DNA of 64,000 nucleotides, taken from NCBI RefSeq assembly GCF_000204055.1, contig NW_006768773.1, forward strand, positions 422,103-486,102, in the 5' to 3' direction. A program made the position numbers and the translations under genes. This DNA comes from Melampsora larici-populina 98AG31. Taxonomy: Eukaryota > Basidiomycota > Pucciniomycetes > Pucciniales > Melampsoraceae. The notes under the pieces were generated by a model. That model was not told the origin of the DNA, did no database searches, and worked only from the letters and a program-made list of their open reading frames with translations. Below, piece by piece: positions 44,436-58,591 of this stretch (position 1 is its first letter; every line of letters starts with the position of its first letter).

Positions 44436-47236
44436 CGTTAAGGGCTTGAAGCTTTTGGGATTGACGCTGACTCGAGTGTTGACTTCGAGGAAACTTACAC
44501 AAATGCAGAGCTGTAGTACCGCACGAGCGGCTGGTCCGCCGTGGGCCCGCCTTGCGTCGAGTTGTGTGTATATGTGCAACGTAAACCAGGTTTAACCTCA
44601 AGTTGAAAGAGGTTCAAAGGAAGTACATTCAGATATCTTGAAGAAGATTGCTAGGCATTACGTACTACCTTCGTATTATCTATCAAAGAGGAAGTCAGGC
44701 TAGTTCCGGCCTTTGTGGTTTTTCCATGATCAGTGTGGATAGCCGTCTTGTCTCCGCCATGTAAATTGTTCTCCCTTCAGTCAAGTTTCTTCCAGTGTAG
44801 TTGAGTATATTCCGATGAATTGAGGACTGTGAAGTCTTTTCCGTTGAGGTAAAATCAAATGACAACACCTCACTCTAACTCATTGACATTTTTGCCAGTA
44901 AGTCTATTCCTAGCTCGTGATCAGGTACTTCTGGAGGGCCAATAACGGGCTTCACAAGGCAAAGTCGGTAAAGGAAGGCGAGTCTATCTGTTGGCAGGAA
45001 TTTATGACGCTTTTTTACCAATTGCCACATATGGTCCCTGAAATGTGATACTTGGACAGTCCTCTACTTGGTATTTCTGTGCTTCATTTCAACGATGCAC
45101 AAGGCTGTGGCGGCAGGATTTCTAATTGAATGCCTCAAGCTGATACTCGTCAAACTAAAACGTCAAAGTTTGTGAGGTTTATTACTTTTCATGCAGACCT
45201 GAATTGTCCTCATTATTTATACAAATTATAACACGAGAAAGATACAACATCACCACAAAAAAAACTATTAATAACAAAAGAATTTTATAAAAGCAAAATT
45301 ATATTAGTCAAAAATTATACAAGTGGCAGATGGAACTATTAGGTAAGGATCAAATGTAGTATGCAATGTGACAATTAGGATTAAGATTAGAGTGGTTGGG
45401 ATGTATAAGCATTTGAAGAATGTTTAAATGTCATTTGAAATAGATTATTGATATCAGTGTATATCACAAAACATGAAGGAATAACAAGTGATAAAGGCAA
45501 GCTATAAAGATGTTATAAAAAGTAGCGCCATAGACTCAGAATGAGCGGGCGAGGTGAGATATATCCTATGGACCCGCAGGTCTGTCAGCTCAAAGTGCTG
45601 TCAAGATTGAAAGTCCAACAATGCCATTTATGGTGTGGGTGTCTAATTATCTTCATCAGTCCTACATCACATTAGCGTGTTACATCCACACAAGTAAGTA
45701 TTTGCAATCAGATGTCGGCAGTGATGTCCTCTGCAAGGTGTGATGTATGATAGTCACAAGAAGAGTAAAGGCTAGGATGAGAAAGATGCTGGCGGAGAGC
45801 TGCATAATTATGTATGTTTGAACAAGAGTTATTCAATGGTATTGATGTGTTCTTCAAGGAGAGCAAGAATTGAATTAATGTAATATTGTCAAGAGGAATT
45901 GGTGATATAGAATAGGATGATTTTTGTCAAAGGCCCACAAATCCCCTGTGCTTTCTATGCAATATGTATACCACTTGAGGGGTTGGCTTCTTTGGCGGCC
46001 CACTGTTCAAACCAAGATCATGGACATGTGTCTTCCGAATCCAAGAAGCCAGTGTACCTATGGATCATGATGAATAGCCCCAAGAATCAAGTTCAAGCCA
46101 CGTGAAGTTGATCAAATAAGGGGTTCAAGTTGGAAATATGCCTAAAATGTAAGTTCTATACATCAAAATGCTACTCAAAAATCAAATCTTGAAAATACTA
46201 TTGGAAAGCCCCACCTGAGATTCAAGAAGCACATTCCTAGCAATTTTATTTCTCCAAAAAATAATCTGGGGAGGCTGGGAGGCCAAAGTGCATAAATTTT
46301 TAGGCAATTTTTGGCCAACTTGAACCCCACTGATACAATGACACGTAGGTCAAGGATTAGACCTCTGAGACTGTGATCATCTTACACTGGCAGAATTGAC
46401 CACAAAGAGCAAAAAGCAAGCCTTTGACTCTCGCAAGACTTGTGCCATTCAACTTTGCAGCTTGGCTATGAATAATATTTTTGACTTGATCAAATTTTCT
46501 CAAATCATGATGTCTACAATTATTCCACATCTTCCACCCATTCTGAAACCTTTGGCTTGCATGATACAGGGTGTGCAGCTCTTCAATCCGAGAGTTTGTG
46601 TATGTACCTCACTAAGCTTTGGAACGGATCAGGATCAAGATCCCTTTTGTTGAGATTACAGAATCATTTGTCATGCCACCATGATTGAGCGGAACAGAAA
46701 GCAATCACCCTATTTAGTATTGTCACAAGTAATCGCGCTGCAATAGCCAACTTACCCCTTTGGACCCTTTCACTCTCGTTGGTTGCAAAATTAAGCATTA
46801 AGAATCTGCTATTGTTGCATTTGTTTCTTTTTTCAATCGCATCATCTTCACTAGCTACTAAAGCCAAGATCATACATCTCATAAAGCAAACACTGTTCTG
46901 AGACCCGCGAAATCCTACATCAAGATACCAACTTAAACACTCTCATTGGACCGTATGTTGATATAGAAGATACCACAAGTATAGTAATCATCCGTATATA
47001 GATTTCTTTATACTTTCACTGACATCTTCTTTATAGAGGGGTTTCTGGAATAAGATCACTATTTGTTTACTTCCATAGCTAATTGACCTCAAATCACTAC
47101 ACACGGTGATGAAAATCATATGTCTATATTTGAAAGGATGCGGGACAGATGTGCGAACCAAGGAGATCATAATTTTGTTTCACATATTCCTTTCCAACTG
47201 AAAGATCATTCCATGACTCGCTACAGGTTCATAAGT
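44436..47236. other. Intergenic, 2.8 kb, nothing recognised
   Basis: AT-rich with A-tracts near 45250 and 46250. Scattered frames of 60-85 codons (for example near 45917, 46396 and 46664) have no recognisable motifs and no supporting exon structure. Confidence 0.4.
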
Positions 47237-49077
47237 CTATACTCTTTTCCAATGCTCATGATGATTCGGTTTCGACTTGTTGATCCATAGTTCTCCATTA
47301 TTTCTGACTTGACCTGTAACCAACATCTTCTGTGCAAGCCATTGTTCCCAAACCTGATTTCTGGCTGATTTGCGAGCTTCTGCTTCTTCTGTCATTTGAT
47401 GAATAGCTGCGAAATGTCCAGGTTCAAAGCCCTGACCGAGCCACCAGGTCGACCGCCTCAAGGCGAGTAGCAGAGGATAGGCCGCCTCCGTCAAAGGCAG
47501 AAGGCAAGCACCTTGACCTATTACTGGTGGAGAGGAGGGTGTGTTGGGGAAAGATGCAGCCTCCCATAACGCGGTGTAGATTTGTTCTTTGAGAATCTCC
47601 ACAAGTCGTGTTGAGGCTGTGAGGACCGTGAGTTGGTTGAGAGCCGCCGTTATGAGTGATATCCCTGGTTTCGATGGCTGTTTGGCCATCTCTGCAAGTA
47701 ATGCTTCCATATCCCAAATGGGCAACGGTCCAGATTCGGACTTCAAAGAGAACATCAAGGGGCGATTTTGACATGACTCGACGCTCCTTTTGTTTCGAAG
47801 TGCCGGATCTGAAGGACTTGATGTGGCAATGAAAGTTTCGGGATTACATGAACTGACTATCTCATCGAAACGTCGAGTAGAAAAAACTAAGATGCCGCCA
47901 ATCTTTGCTGAACTTATTTGATCTTCGAGGTTTGTGATCTTTTCTTCGGACGAGCATGATATAGACCTTGAAGCTTCATCATTAAAACGAGAAATGATCT
48001 TTGTCAGAGTTTCTTCGCTAGTAAAGATTGGAACAATATCAAGGCTCCCGCGCGATTTCGGACGTTGTGGTGTCAAATGTGTCTTCAACATGTCTTTCAG
48101 AACCACACATTCCTGCGCAACTCTTCGTACCAATTGGCTAGAAATCTGATCGGCTAGGTTGGGACTGAAATTGGGGTCACGGAGATGACGATATATACTA
48201 CCTGGGGAACGGTATGATCAGGTCAGTCATGAGTGATGTTCCTAGAACGCAAGTTCAAACTTTGCAATAGAAGATTTTTTTATCTAACAGCTTGATTGAA
48301 ACAGCGCTTACGCAGCCTTTTGGGTTGCTGTAGAGCATCTCGATGGCAGATCACCCAGGTTGATATGCCTTCCTTATGGGGAGCCCAACGTTGATGTAAT
48401 ATTCTATTCGGTGTTAGATACACTGCATCCTTATCCTTCGTGTGGAGCGGAGGTAGGGAATGAGTGCTGGTAGTTGCTTCACTCTGAGAACGGGTGTAAC
48501 TTAGACATAACATTAGGTCTTTCCATGCAAGATATGCAAAAGGGGTTCATTTCGTCATCGTCCTTATAATGTCGATACCATGGAATAACTGACCAGATGG
48601 TAGAACTGTTGAGGTGTATGAGTCCAGCCTTTGGAATGAGTTCAAAATCTTTTCGGTCTAAGCTCACAGAAGAAGAAAAAAGATGTCACGAAAGTATGTC
48701 AACCGACAGCTTTTCCCTTCACTGGTTAGATCACGGTGATCAAAGAGCGCAATTCATCGGCGCACATGAGCTCTTCGAGTACGCATATTTTCTGCTCGCT
48801 TTTTCAGCCTTCTCCGGCGTTCATTCGAGCTTTCATTCCACCTAGGCGTGAACCTATTCAACCACCTCAAGCGATCCACTTCAGTCTCGGGTAATGAAAT
48901 GGGTGATTCAGGATCGACCAAGGGCGAGACGGACTTGATGAAAGCAGGTCGAATCAAAGGTATGCGGGGTGATTCCAATTTTGTGACACAATTGAGCGAG
49001 CTTTGTGACAACCCTCGACAAAGAAAACAATTTCCATGCTTCGCGGGTGCAATTTTGACGCACAGGCTTAAAACCAT
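47237..49077 (-). CDS. Unidentified conserved-looking gene, at least 4 exons
   Basis: The likely start is ATG 49077. The first exon gives an N-terminus without many acids (MVLSLCVKIAPAKHGNCF), compatible with mitochondrial targeting, then PLIRPAFIKSVSPLVDPESP and a very basic ERRRRLKKRAENM segment. Later exons give DFELIPKAGLIHLNSSTIW, VIPWYRHYKDDDEMNPFCIS, then NRILHQRWAPHKEGISTWVI, and finally a 290-residue segment (47237-48133) with VRRVAQECVVLKDMLKTHL, LTVLTASTRLVEILKEQIY and a C-terminal basic helix ending HHEHWKRV. The protein looks soluble and globular in its second half. I do not recognise the family. Intron borders between 48280 and 48760 are approximate. Confidence 0.55.
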
Positions 49078-49779
49078 TCTCGGTCGCGTAGAGTCGAAAG
49101 AATCAACGAGTATTGCTTAGTTGGAGGTGAAGGCGACCGTGACCGATTGTTCAACAAACACATCAAAGAAATATCTGTCTGAGTCAATACGCTGATCGAA
49201 AACTTTTGGACGAGCTCCTGAGGACCTGGACCGAGAAAACGCCCCGGAGTCGTACCGAGGCCATTGATTAAGACCCGACTATTTACGCATTTCTTTCAAG
49301 GCGCAAATGTTCAAAGGATCAAGCAAGCCGACCTCTCTTAAGCTCGAGCATACATATTGCGTCAGTTTTCTGCCATTATAATTGGGGTTTGCGATCTTAT
49401 GAGGTACTTTTAGGCTTGCAAGCACCAACTCGGCAAAGCAATTCTTTCAAAGATGCTATTGGGACACTTTCACTGTTTTTATGTGAAAAGGTCCACTCAG
49501 AACATGATTTGCGTATCGTCAAAGACCCCATTGTGACGTAAAAGAACAAAAAATAAGATAAGGATATGGTTGGTTCAAAATAATAATCTATATGATGCCA
49601 GCTTCGTCAACTAGGTAGACTTCAAGCAGGCACCAATGGTACAACTTAGTCTAAAAATAGAGGGCCATGGCGAAAATGATGAAGACTACGAACACTATAT
49701 TTACCGTAGATAAATACTTCCAATATGAATAAGTTGAAATCGATGAGGTCGAGCTTTATAGGCTCTTGAGCAAAGTTGA
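49078..49779. other. Intergenic, nothing recognised
   Basis: This spacer separates the divergent 5' end of the unidentified gene from the 3' end of the glucanase gene. No gene or repeat is supported. Confidence 0.45.
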
Positions 49780-51474
49780 TCAGTTGTAAACCTTCACCGA
49801 TTTAATTGCCCAATAAGCTTCGTGAAGTTGATCACCAGCATTGGCAATGAAGCTAGGGAGACGATTAATAACCAATGTGTCAGTTCTTCAAACTTCAATT
49901 ACCAGTTTCAATGCACGGAGTCGGGAGTGATACATAGTCTTACTCTTGGCAGGTACTATAACCAGTCATCGCAGCGCAAGATTTTGGTTGACCAGCATAA
50001 GTGGCTGCCGAGTTCCATACACCTTCAGGCCATTGACCACACAGGTTGGTATTGATCTACGAGAAACGCTAAGTTAATACCTCTAAATATCGCATGCGAC
50101 ACACTGACTCTGAGGAGGTAAACACCCACCACCAGAACATGTTCCTTGAAATAATCACCCGTGGATTGACCTCCGCTGCCCTGAAATCTTGCACGAGGCT
50201 GACAAAGAATCGAGATGAGCTATAGACAATGTACTGCAGAGCTCGGTGAAATGACATACTTGGCCCCATGACGAGGATTTCGATGGGTGACCGGAAGCAA
50301 TGTCCCCCGGCACTTCGTCACGAGGAAAAAAGACTGTAGAATTGCTATGTGTATGAGAGATTGTTTTGGAGATAGAAACTCGGAATGCGAATGATAATCT
50401 CACAAATGTTAATAGCTTCATTGGTCCATTCCATTACATGAATTCCTCCTTTAGCAGCGTTGAAAGGCTCCCCAAAAGAAGCCTGACTGGGATCACGCAG
50501 ACCACACCCTAAAAGTATGATTCGGAGGAATGAAAATGGAACAAATATCTGTCTATATAGGGTAGACACTCACCTTGATCGTTGGTTGCGGAAGCATCGC
50601 AGTTGGTTTGCTGATCCCCGTCCAACATGAATTTGGAATGAAACCCAGTAGACTTCATCCAGAATCCAGTCTTGGTGTGTGCTGAAAGAGAGTTCTGCGT
50701 GAACATATTTACTCCTTCAATGATGTCGATCTCGCCGTGTTCCGGCCATTCTCCATCTATGATAATGGGAGACGATCAAATCAGCATCGAAATCACGTAT
50801 CGAGCGGACGGTACATCAATCAAAGACGCACCTTTGGCTACAGTCCACAAAGCCGGCCACGCGCCACAGGCCGCCGGCATGTGTAAGATATCAACAACTA
50901 AAAGCGTCCCCGGCGAGAAGGTGTCTTTCGAAGAAATGCGAATAGATTTCCTGTTCTCTGCATGTTTCGTGGTATCGACCCCGACTGCAAGTCATACCCA
51001 ATCAACCGGTCAGATATGATTGAGATACAATCAGGCGGAGAAAAGATAACACACGGTAGAGGGTGCCGTCTTTCGACCCTACAATCGATGAGCGGTAGCC
51101 CTCCTCGAGGTCAACATACTGGGCGATACCACCTTGTGAACCTTGATTAACACTCTCAAAGCTGCGACCACGCATGAAATCGTGTGAGTCCTGTAGCCGT
51201 CTCCTAACAAGGTAAAATATGTATGTAGCGTGCGTCCAACTTACTTGAAAAAGTCTGTGATTTGACTTCCAGAAGCCTCAGACTTCAATGTCCACAAATT
51301 TCCACCGCCGCCACTGATGTAACCACTTTGACGAGCTTTGCGCTTGGATTTCTTCTTCTTGTGGTGTTTCTTGGCTTCGGAGTCCTCAAAAAGAGCATTG
51401 AAACATAAGATAAATACCAAAAGGATGGTGAAGTTGAAGCGAATGTTGGATAAAGATACTGAATGCATAATCAA
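49780..51474 (-). CDS. Secreted GH16 beta-glucanase (endo-1,3(4)-beta-glucanase-like), multi-exon
   Basis: The first exon (51474-51245) encodes a signal peptide (FNFTILLVFILCFNALF), a strikingly basic KKHHKKKKSKRKAR stretch, and NLWTLKSEASGSQITDFF, the usual GH16 opening. Further exons give GGIAQYVDLEEGYRS, LLVVDILHMPAACGAWPALW, the catalytic WPEHGEIDIIEGVN with both glutamates of ExDxxE, CGLRDPSQASFGEPFNAAKGG, HVMEWTNEAI, FFPRDEVPGDIASGHP, NTNLCGQWPEGVWNSAATY, QPKSCAAMTGYSTCQ and the final EAYWAIKSVKVYN. The enzyme would cleave beta-1,3/1,4-glucans in its own or host walls outside the cell. No break was noticed, but middle exon borders are approximate. Confidence 0.85.
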
Positions 51475-52772
51475 TATATTGTACTAATTGAGATGTGATG
51501 AAGCTATACAACGGGGTTGGGAGAACGATGAGGAGAGTAAGAAAAGGTCCTTGAATATTTAAGAGCGAAGATGGATCACAATGTCCAACAAGGTAGTGGG
51601 AAAGTCACAATTAAAAATGCTTTTCCTTTGGGAAATGATCAACTCTTCAGACCGTGCATGTCGCAAAACAAATCCTACCAAATAATTAAAGTCCGCTCAC
51701 TGGGGGTCTTTTGCGCCATTCATCCGGAAGTCTGAGACTTTTTTGCTGGTAGGTGGCAAAGTAAGATTTGTGTGCTCAAGCCTTTCATAATACCCAGTAG
51801 GATTCAACGCTATGCGCATCGTCCCGGAAGGTATTCTGACAAGGTTTTAGCATGAGCGTGATCCCTATCCTATCAGGTCTAAGGTCTCTCCCATCAGAAT
51901 CCAGCGATGATGTCCAAGAACGACCAAAAGTATCAATTAAATTGGAGCCTTCAATTTCCGGCCATCGTCATTAACTACAACATACGAAGTCATGAGCACA
52001 TTCGAACACACGCGGGATGTATTGTTATAACATTTGGTAATGAGAGAGGGTTTGTCGACAGTGTCAAAAGAGATGGATTGATCCAAATGACAGTGATCAT
52101 TTCGTCGGTCCGTATGACCAGAAGAATATCCTGGTCGGAACATCATCCTAAAGAATGAAGCGCCCTGTAAGCATCACCCTTCATATCACTAGAAAAGTTT
52201 CAATGGTGAGTGAGAATTCAGGCACGTGGAGAGAGTCATGATGATTATCACTTGTTTTTGATCTTCAAACAACCCGTGGCAATATCATGTCATTTGGATG
52301 TCATCAGGTAACGGGAAGCCCTCACTATTTAGAAAGATGGGTCCGAACTTGGATTTATGTTGAGCCCGATCTATGAAATTTGCATCTATGAAAATGTCAG
52401 AGGATCCAATTGGGTGAGTAGTTTATGATATGCGTCATGCTCATCTACAAGGCTTTGTAAGTTCATATAGCTCTCCTATTGATTCTGGCAACTCAAAAAA
52501 GAGAAAATTGTATCGGTATGTCATTCATGTCATTTATAGAGCCAGGCCAGAAAGTCTCAGCGCTTGAAGAAAAATATGGCGAGACTGAGACAAGCTTGTT
52601 CTACATGGAATAAATATGGTATCAGAATTTAAGCTACATGTTCTGGACGATTTTCCACAATTTTCGACAAATTTTGGTCGAGTCCGATTGCCTCCCGTTG
52701 ATTGACCACCCAACCAGAAGTTGATGATGCCTATTGAACGAGATTAGGGTAAGCTCAAATGACGATCACGTG
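51475..52772. other. Intergenic, nothing recognised
   Basis: The left part is the glucanase promoter (AT-rich, with AATCAATATATTGTAC just upstream of its start). Frames around 51907-52158 on either strand show no motif. The right end is the 3' flank of the glycosyltransferase-like gene. Confidence 0.4.
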
Positions 52773-55406
52773 TTAGGATCCAAAAGTAGAACAACTCGCC
52801 TGCCCCCAGAAATAAGCGGCTTGAACGAGTAATAATTGCTCAACCAACTGAATAGCATCTGTGAATACGAATGCACTGAACATCTCTCGGTCTTCATCAG
52901 TCACTAAGTCTTCCAATGTCACGATTTGCCCTTGTTTGTGAAGGGTTTGAAAGATTGATTTGTCCATGTCAGTGGAAAGATAGATCCTGCAATTTTGTAA
53001 TTAGTCATAAGCTTTGACCGCGCTAAGATGGAATAAGTGTTAATTGCAGTCTGACTTACGGATCTGTGATTTTCGGAGGTAGTTTGCTTGTTTCATATGA
53101 CTGGTATAAGGGTTTCAGGAGCTTGGGATGGTTCGTTAGCGTAGAAACGGAGTCATCAAGATGTGTTTTGAAAATCGTGAAAAAATCCACTTCTTTCTAC
53201 AACACAGAGAGCCAATCAATACACTCATTTTTTTCTTGTGAGTCACGTCAATGCATGATGGATATTTGCACAATTCACGACTTACTTCATGACTATTGCT
53301 TGTAAGGTTTGGAGCCCAGGTACTGTTGGAAAGATACGCCGCTCTCCAAGCTCTACCTTCACAAATCTCTCGCATCCTAATCTCTAACTTGGTTGCCAAG
53401 TCGAAGTATGCTTGTGGTAGCTTGAACCCATTTCTAGTCGTATGTGTGAATTTATCTCGTGCTTCAGGGGTAGACCAGAACATTCCTCCCGGCGGCAAAT
53501 CAATAGCTGTGATTCCCTGCGCATTGGAATGAGCCGGGACCGACGATTGATGATATCTGGAAATTAAATCAAATTGTATGTACCTCTACGTGTAGCAATT
53601 GCTCTAAATGGCCGTTCAAATCGTCCCAGAGTCCACTCAGATTATCTAAATTCCTTATGTACCGCGTGGGCTCGATGGTCGCCTGGGTCTGCCAGCCAAC
53701 CTGACTTTGTGTCATTTCATCATTCACACCAAAAATTTCCTTTATTAGTTCTGGCGTGTCTCCAAATGTATATGTGGATCCATGATATTACTGCACAGAA
53801 ATCCAAACTTACCTAAATCCAAATACGCTTCTGAACCCGGTAGTAGCTAGGCAACTGTCAAACAATATACCCTCGCGGTTCTTCAGGCCCCCCGGAATTT
53901 CCAGCTGAGAAGTGAGAAGATGATCATTCCATATCTTCGCTTCTTTTGTCACGTCGTTTACTCCCGTGATCGGATGCATGGCGAGTGATGCATTTGAGTT
54001 GAGTCTACTAATCGTGATGAGTGCGTGTTCACATTTTGCCATGATCTCGGGAGTAGCTTCAAGCATCAAGCCGACGTTTTTACCAGTCAAATAGTGTTTG
54101 ATGAACAAAGGTGAATGAGTTAGTGGCAGGCGATCGACCTTTTGTGATTCTGTGAAGTCAAGAAATCTGCTTGTACAATTCATGAGTTCGTTGCACCGGG
54201 AGAGACTGGGGATCATCCAAGTAAGGATGGTCCTTACCTTGCTGAAATCCGATGATAGCTCATCTTGTGGTTGTAGTCCGTTGACCATTTACCATCAGCC
54301 ATACCTAGTGAGGCCCTGACGGGTTCTGGACCATTAGCTGTTACGAGGTCGAGGTATGTGTTGAACGCAACGACATTCTTCGATATGCTAGTCAGGTGTT
54401 GGACATCGATGACTTGCTGTGATGGTAATACAGTCAAACTTTTATCAGCAAGTTGTTTCTAATGTACGCTTCAGCCCAGCACCTCAATACAATCGTGGAC
54501 ACGGATGGCACCAAACTCACTTGAAGAGGTACTACCCATCCACGAGCATTTCGAGTAGGAAGCCTAGGTTTTAAGTGATGAAGCCCATCATCAGGTTCTG
54601 GATAATTTTCAATATTTGGTAGAGCTTTGTGTTTGGAGGATGACTCAGTCAAAGAGTATATCTCGATGCACGACCTGATTGATTACTTACTTCGAATGTC
54701 AACAGCTTCGTCTTGCACCAGCATCGGAGCAACTTTGGTACACCTCTCACTATTTCAATCAAGAGATTGGTCGATGTCAGGTAAGCATAGGAGACGGTTG
54801 ATGTAGACATAGGAAACGCACATCTCATATTGACATGCAGACGCGTATATGAACGCTGGCAGGACTAGCTCCCGATCCAACAAGGTCGCGAGCAACAAGG
54901 CGTTTTCAATCTCTTGACGAATCTCATTCCAACTCCGATATAACCTAGAATGGTGGGAGGAACAGTGTATACGTTGAAACAAACTTTCCAGGGAAGCCTG
55001 GAATGATGAAAGTAAGAACTTACTGCCAGTCCTTGACCAAAAACTTGCGTCGCCCTACCGCAGTGCTCACCAAGCCGGGGGGTTGTTTGATACCCATCCA
55101 GTCGTGCATATGGTCCTGCGCAATGGATATGATCTTCCTATGGCGTTCGTTCATAACTTCATTTCTCCAGCGAATGAAGCTAAATAGTAAGAGACTGGTC
55201 AATAGAACTCCCAGGCAGAGTTTGAACCTGCCAGCACCCTGCCGCAATTTGTAAATCAAACCAGATGCGCGATTTGGAGATTTTGTTGAGCGTTTGACTG
55301 TTTTGTCTCGATCGACCAACGGAACATACTGTCGTAAATCGGGGGGGACGATACGATGTTGAGAGACTGAGCTCCTCCGTGTCAATTTGCGCTGCTGATA
55401 GGACAT
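52773..55406 (-). CDS. Type II membrane protein, O-fucosyltransferase-like glycosyltransferase, multi-exon
   Basis: Start ATG at 55406. A basic cytosolic tail is followed by one membrane span (KLCLGVLLTSLLLFSFI, about residues 62-78), the layout of Golgi or ER glycosyltransferases. The lumenal part shows LYRSWNEIRQEIENALLLAT then LLDRELVLPAFIYAS, the N-terminal pattern of fungal O-fucosyltransferase-domain proteins. Much later come ITDPRIYLSTDMDKS and VFTDAIQLVEQLLLVQAAYFWGQ, matching the C-terminal nucleotide-sugar half. Exons in between (about 54434-54652, 54234-54437, 53809-54230, 53296-53530 and 53136-53220) carry ILFDSCLATTGFRSVFGFR and similar. Donor sugar and target are unknown; the family call rests on order of weak motifs. 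Confidence 0.6.
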
Positions 55407-58070
55407 CTTTCTGGCTGGAAAGGAAGGGAAGGGAACTCGGAATAGGTCAAGTGAGGATCGAGATGAGCGAACAGTTGGCTATGAAATGGTTGCAGGCAGT
55501 CGGGGAGTACGCGTGCAGTGCGCCGGTCGCCAACCCCAAAACTGCAAAACTGTGTCGTCAAGTGTATGATACAAGAAAAGAAGGTCACATTCAATTAAGT
55601 CAGAATGAATCCATGCGACCAAGCCCTGCGGAGTACAATTTAATTGTAGGAGCATTGGAATCCTAATGATCAAATCAAAATGCTTGATGAAAAATTACCA
55701 ACCTGCCTCTTGATTTGAAGACATTTGGAGACACCCAAAGATGTGTAGAGTCAATTGTTGTGAAGTTTAAGCACAGAATATGTTTACCTTTTGCGTACTC
55801 CAATTCCTCGTAGGGTTATGTAGCCATGACCAAGTCACATCTTTCAGCTTGAGACTTGGTTACAAAAGGTTCAAAAGTTGATTGTATGCAGGGCACAATG
55901 TATCTGATTCATCCTTCGCACAACAGATACTCCTCCTGCGGATCATCCAGAAATGGAATGCCTTGGATTGGTGGCCAATCTCAATCAAAATACTTGTTAG
56001 CCTTGCAAAAGTATCCATGTAGGTTTACAGATGAACACACCTGAACACATCTCAAGGTCTCAATGCTCTGTTCTATCAAGAAGAATAGGTCAAAGCTGCT
56101 GTGATGTTGCTTCAACAAACAAAGTCTAAGCCATCCCCACAGATGATTACTTCACAATTCCTGTGCTGTTTAATCTCTTCTTTATCATCATGGTATTTCA
56201 TCATGAGGATACTGTTTCCCTTGAAATGCTGCTATATAAACTGTGTATGACTTTGAACTGTTGTTCACTTCCCACTTTTGTATATCAATCTTTCTCAAAA
56301 ATTATTCTTCCAAAATGATATTCTCACAACTATTCAAGACTCCTTCCATTATGGTCATCTGTATTCTTTAACCTATTCACTGACACCAACTTTAGTGCAT
56401 GAGATATACAATTTACAAATGTATATTGAGTCTCCTTCTCCTGAACCTTCATCTTGAATTGATTTTGTAGCTAAATTGAGTCAAGTTGGCTCAGTGTGAT
56501 GAGAGTCCACACTTGAGTTTCCTTTTGGAATACCTGTGCCTATGAGATCCACTTAGAGGGATTTTGTCATAGGGTGAATAACTTACAGCAAGATCAATCT
56601 CTACATTGGATCGAGACAAATGACCCAGACACACCAGGCAAATTCAGGTCATGCAGTGCATACAGGTTGCATGGTCCTGAATGCATGTCAGGACCTGGGG
56701 CACCTGTGAGGCATGCAGGACTTGTTATCCTGTACACACCCTGTATCTGTCACACCAATCACATGTATTTGCGTACGTACTGAAATGTGCATGTCACATA
56801 GCTATAAGTCTCTCATGGGGTCTGTATTGGCCCATTATTGTGGGCCAAATACCCATGTCACTTGTATGACTGGCGGGGGTGCAATACATGAGGACATATC
56901 ATGCAGCCATGACATGACTCAGGATGCGGAAATATCTTCTGTTTTCAACATGACCGTGCAACCTGTATTCACTCCATGACCTCAAGAGGAGGAACACATA
57001 CACTCAGTTTCAAAAATGTAGAAGTAGACTTGGGTCAGACCCTGCTTTCTAGGACCAAAAACCTTGCTGGGGGGATTTATGTGGAACAAATATGAATTTG
57101 AATGAGAGACACTCCATCAATTGGCCCAAAGGCTTTTCTTGCATACTATCACAGGATGCCCAAAAATTCCATCATACTTCTGGCAACACCCATTTCATTT
57201 TGGTTGTTGAATTTGTTGTCAAGTGATTTGACAATGACACCATATTTAGTTGTGATTTAATTGATCAAATTGATGGTCTTTATAACAGTAAGCTTGACTC
57301 TTTCTTTAATAATCTTTCCTCTCTTCTGCCATTGGGCGGTCTATTGGGGAGAGGGCCAGAAATGGGGATAGGGAAGGTCAGAGGCCTAGGTATTGCAGAG
57401 TATTCTCTGTCAGCACCATCCAAAAATGTGTGAAATGCATTTGGGACCAACAGGGACATCACCTGTTATACACATAATTTTGGTTGTATTGCATCAAAAC
57501 CAACAAACCTCAGAGTTGTGGTTCATTTGACTGTGAAGTGAGTGTTGGTTAGGTCATAATTTACAAGCCAAATTGAGCCAAATTTCCCCAGTCCTGAGTC
57601 ACTATCCCAAGAGCAGTACAGGTTGATCCAGTCTATATAATCAAACCACAGGTCGGCCCCAGGGCCCGCTGTGATACCCAAATTTTGACCCCTCCAGTAA
57701 TACCCAAGTAGGGGTTTTTGAAACATATTTTCATTACCAAGGTAAGCACTTGGGTATGCACAGACCTAAAATTGGAGGTTTGGAAGAAAAACCAAAGAAA
57801 GGCCAGTCAGATTGAAAAGATCTTCCAGACACACACATCCTAATTATACTGCAAACACAACTTATCATGTGATGTTTATCAAGATGAGTCATGCATATAA
57901 AACTGTGTACTCGTATTTAATTTTTTTGTGGTTTTCACTAGACTGAATCAACTGTAGTGCTTCTTGCAAGCAAGATTCATTGCCATGAATTTCCAGTTTG
58001 CCCTCTGGGAACCTGATGATATACAAAAGGTCAATCTCCATATCCCCAATGTCACACATTGTAATGCAGA
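55407..58070. other. Intergenic, 2.7 kb, repeat-like but unassigned
   Basis: Between 56630 and 56720 a cluster of GCATG/CATGC words and CAGGACCTGGGG sequence resembles part of a retroelement LTR, and 57060-57730 has repeated short motifs such as ATACCCAAGTA. I found no paired ends, no target duplications and no coding sequence. Confidence 0.35.
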
Positions 58071-58591
58071 CAATACCTGAACCGCTCCGCTCGAAATAGC
58101 TGTTTCGGAGCTGTTTCGGAGCGGTTTTGGGCCCCGCTATGTCCTGCGCAGTCTATAGCGGGGCCTGCGCACCAAACTCAAAACCCTGGTTTTTACATAG
58201 CAAAAAACCGCAGCGAAATGCCCTGGGGCTTTGGGTTCTCCGCTACAAGTGCCGAATTGGAACCTTGAGGTGGGTAGAGGGCAGTCAACTGTAGTTACCC
58301 CACCCCTTTACTAGATCAGCGCCTCACGCCATCCAGTCCACCATCACCTCTTTCGATCCTAGATCAACACCTCCACCACCGATGGAACACGGCCCCTGGA
58401 ATACTGTTCGAGGGCCAATATGTGGTCCGTCTGAGCGCCGAATTTTAGGATATTTGAAACTTATCGGTTGGTCAGTAACAATCTCCCTTCCCAAATCATC
58501 AATTGAATAATCAATACTTACTTTTATCATCTCGCTATTCATTTAAAAACCTTTATAACCTTTCCTTTCATTGTTTTTCACAATCTTATCA

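Noticed and set aside
44436..44579. Upstream ATG of the inositol multikinase at 44579
   Set aside because: The extra 48 residues have no resemblance to the family N-terminus; the start at 44435 places VGGH where expected.
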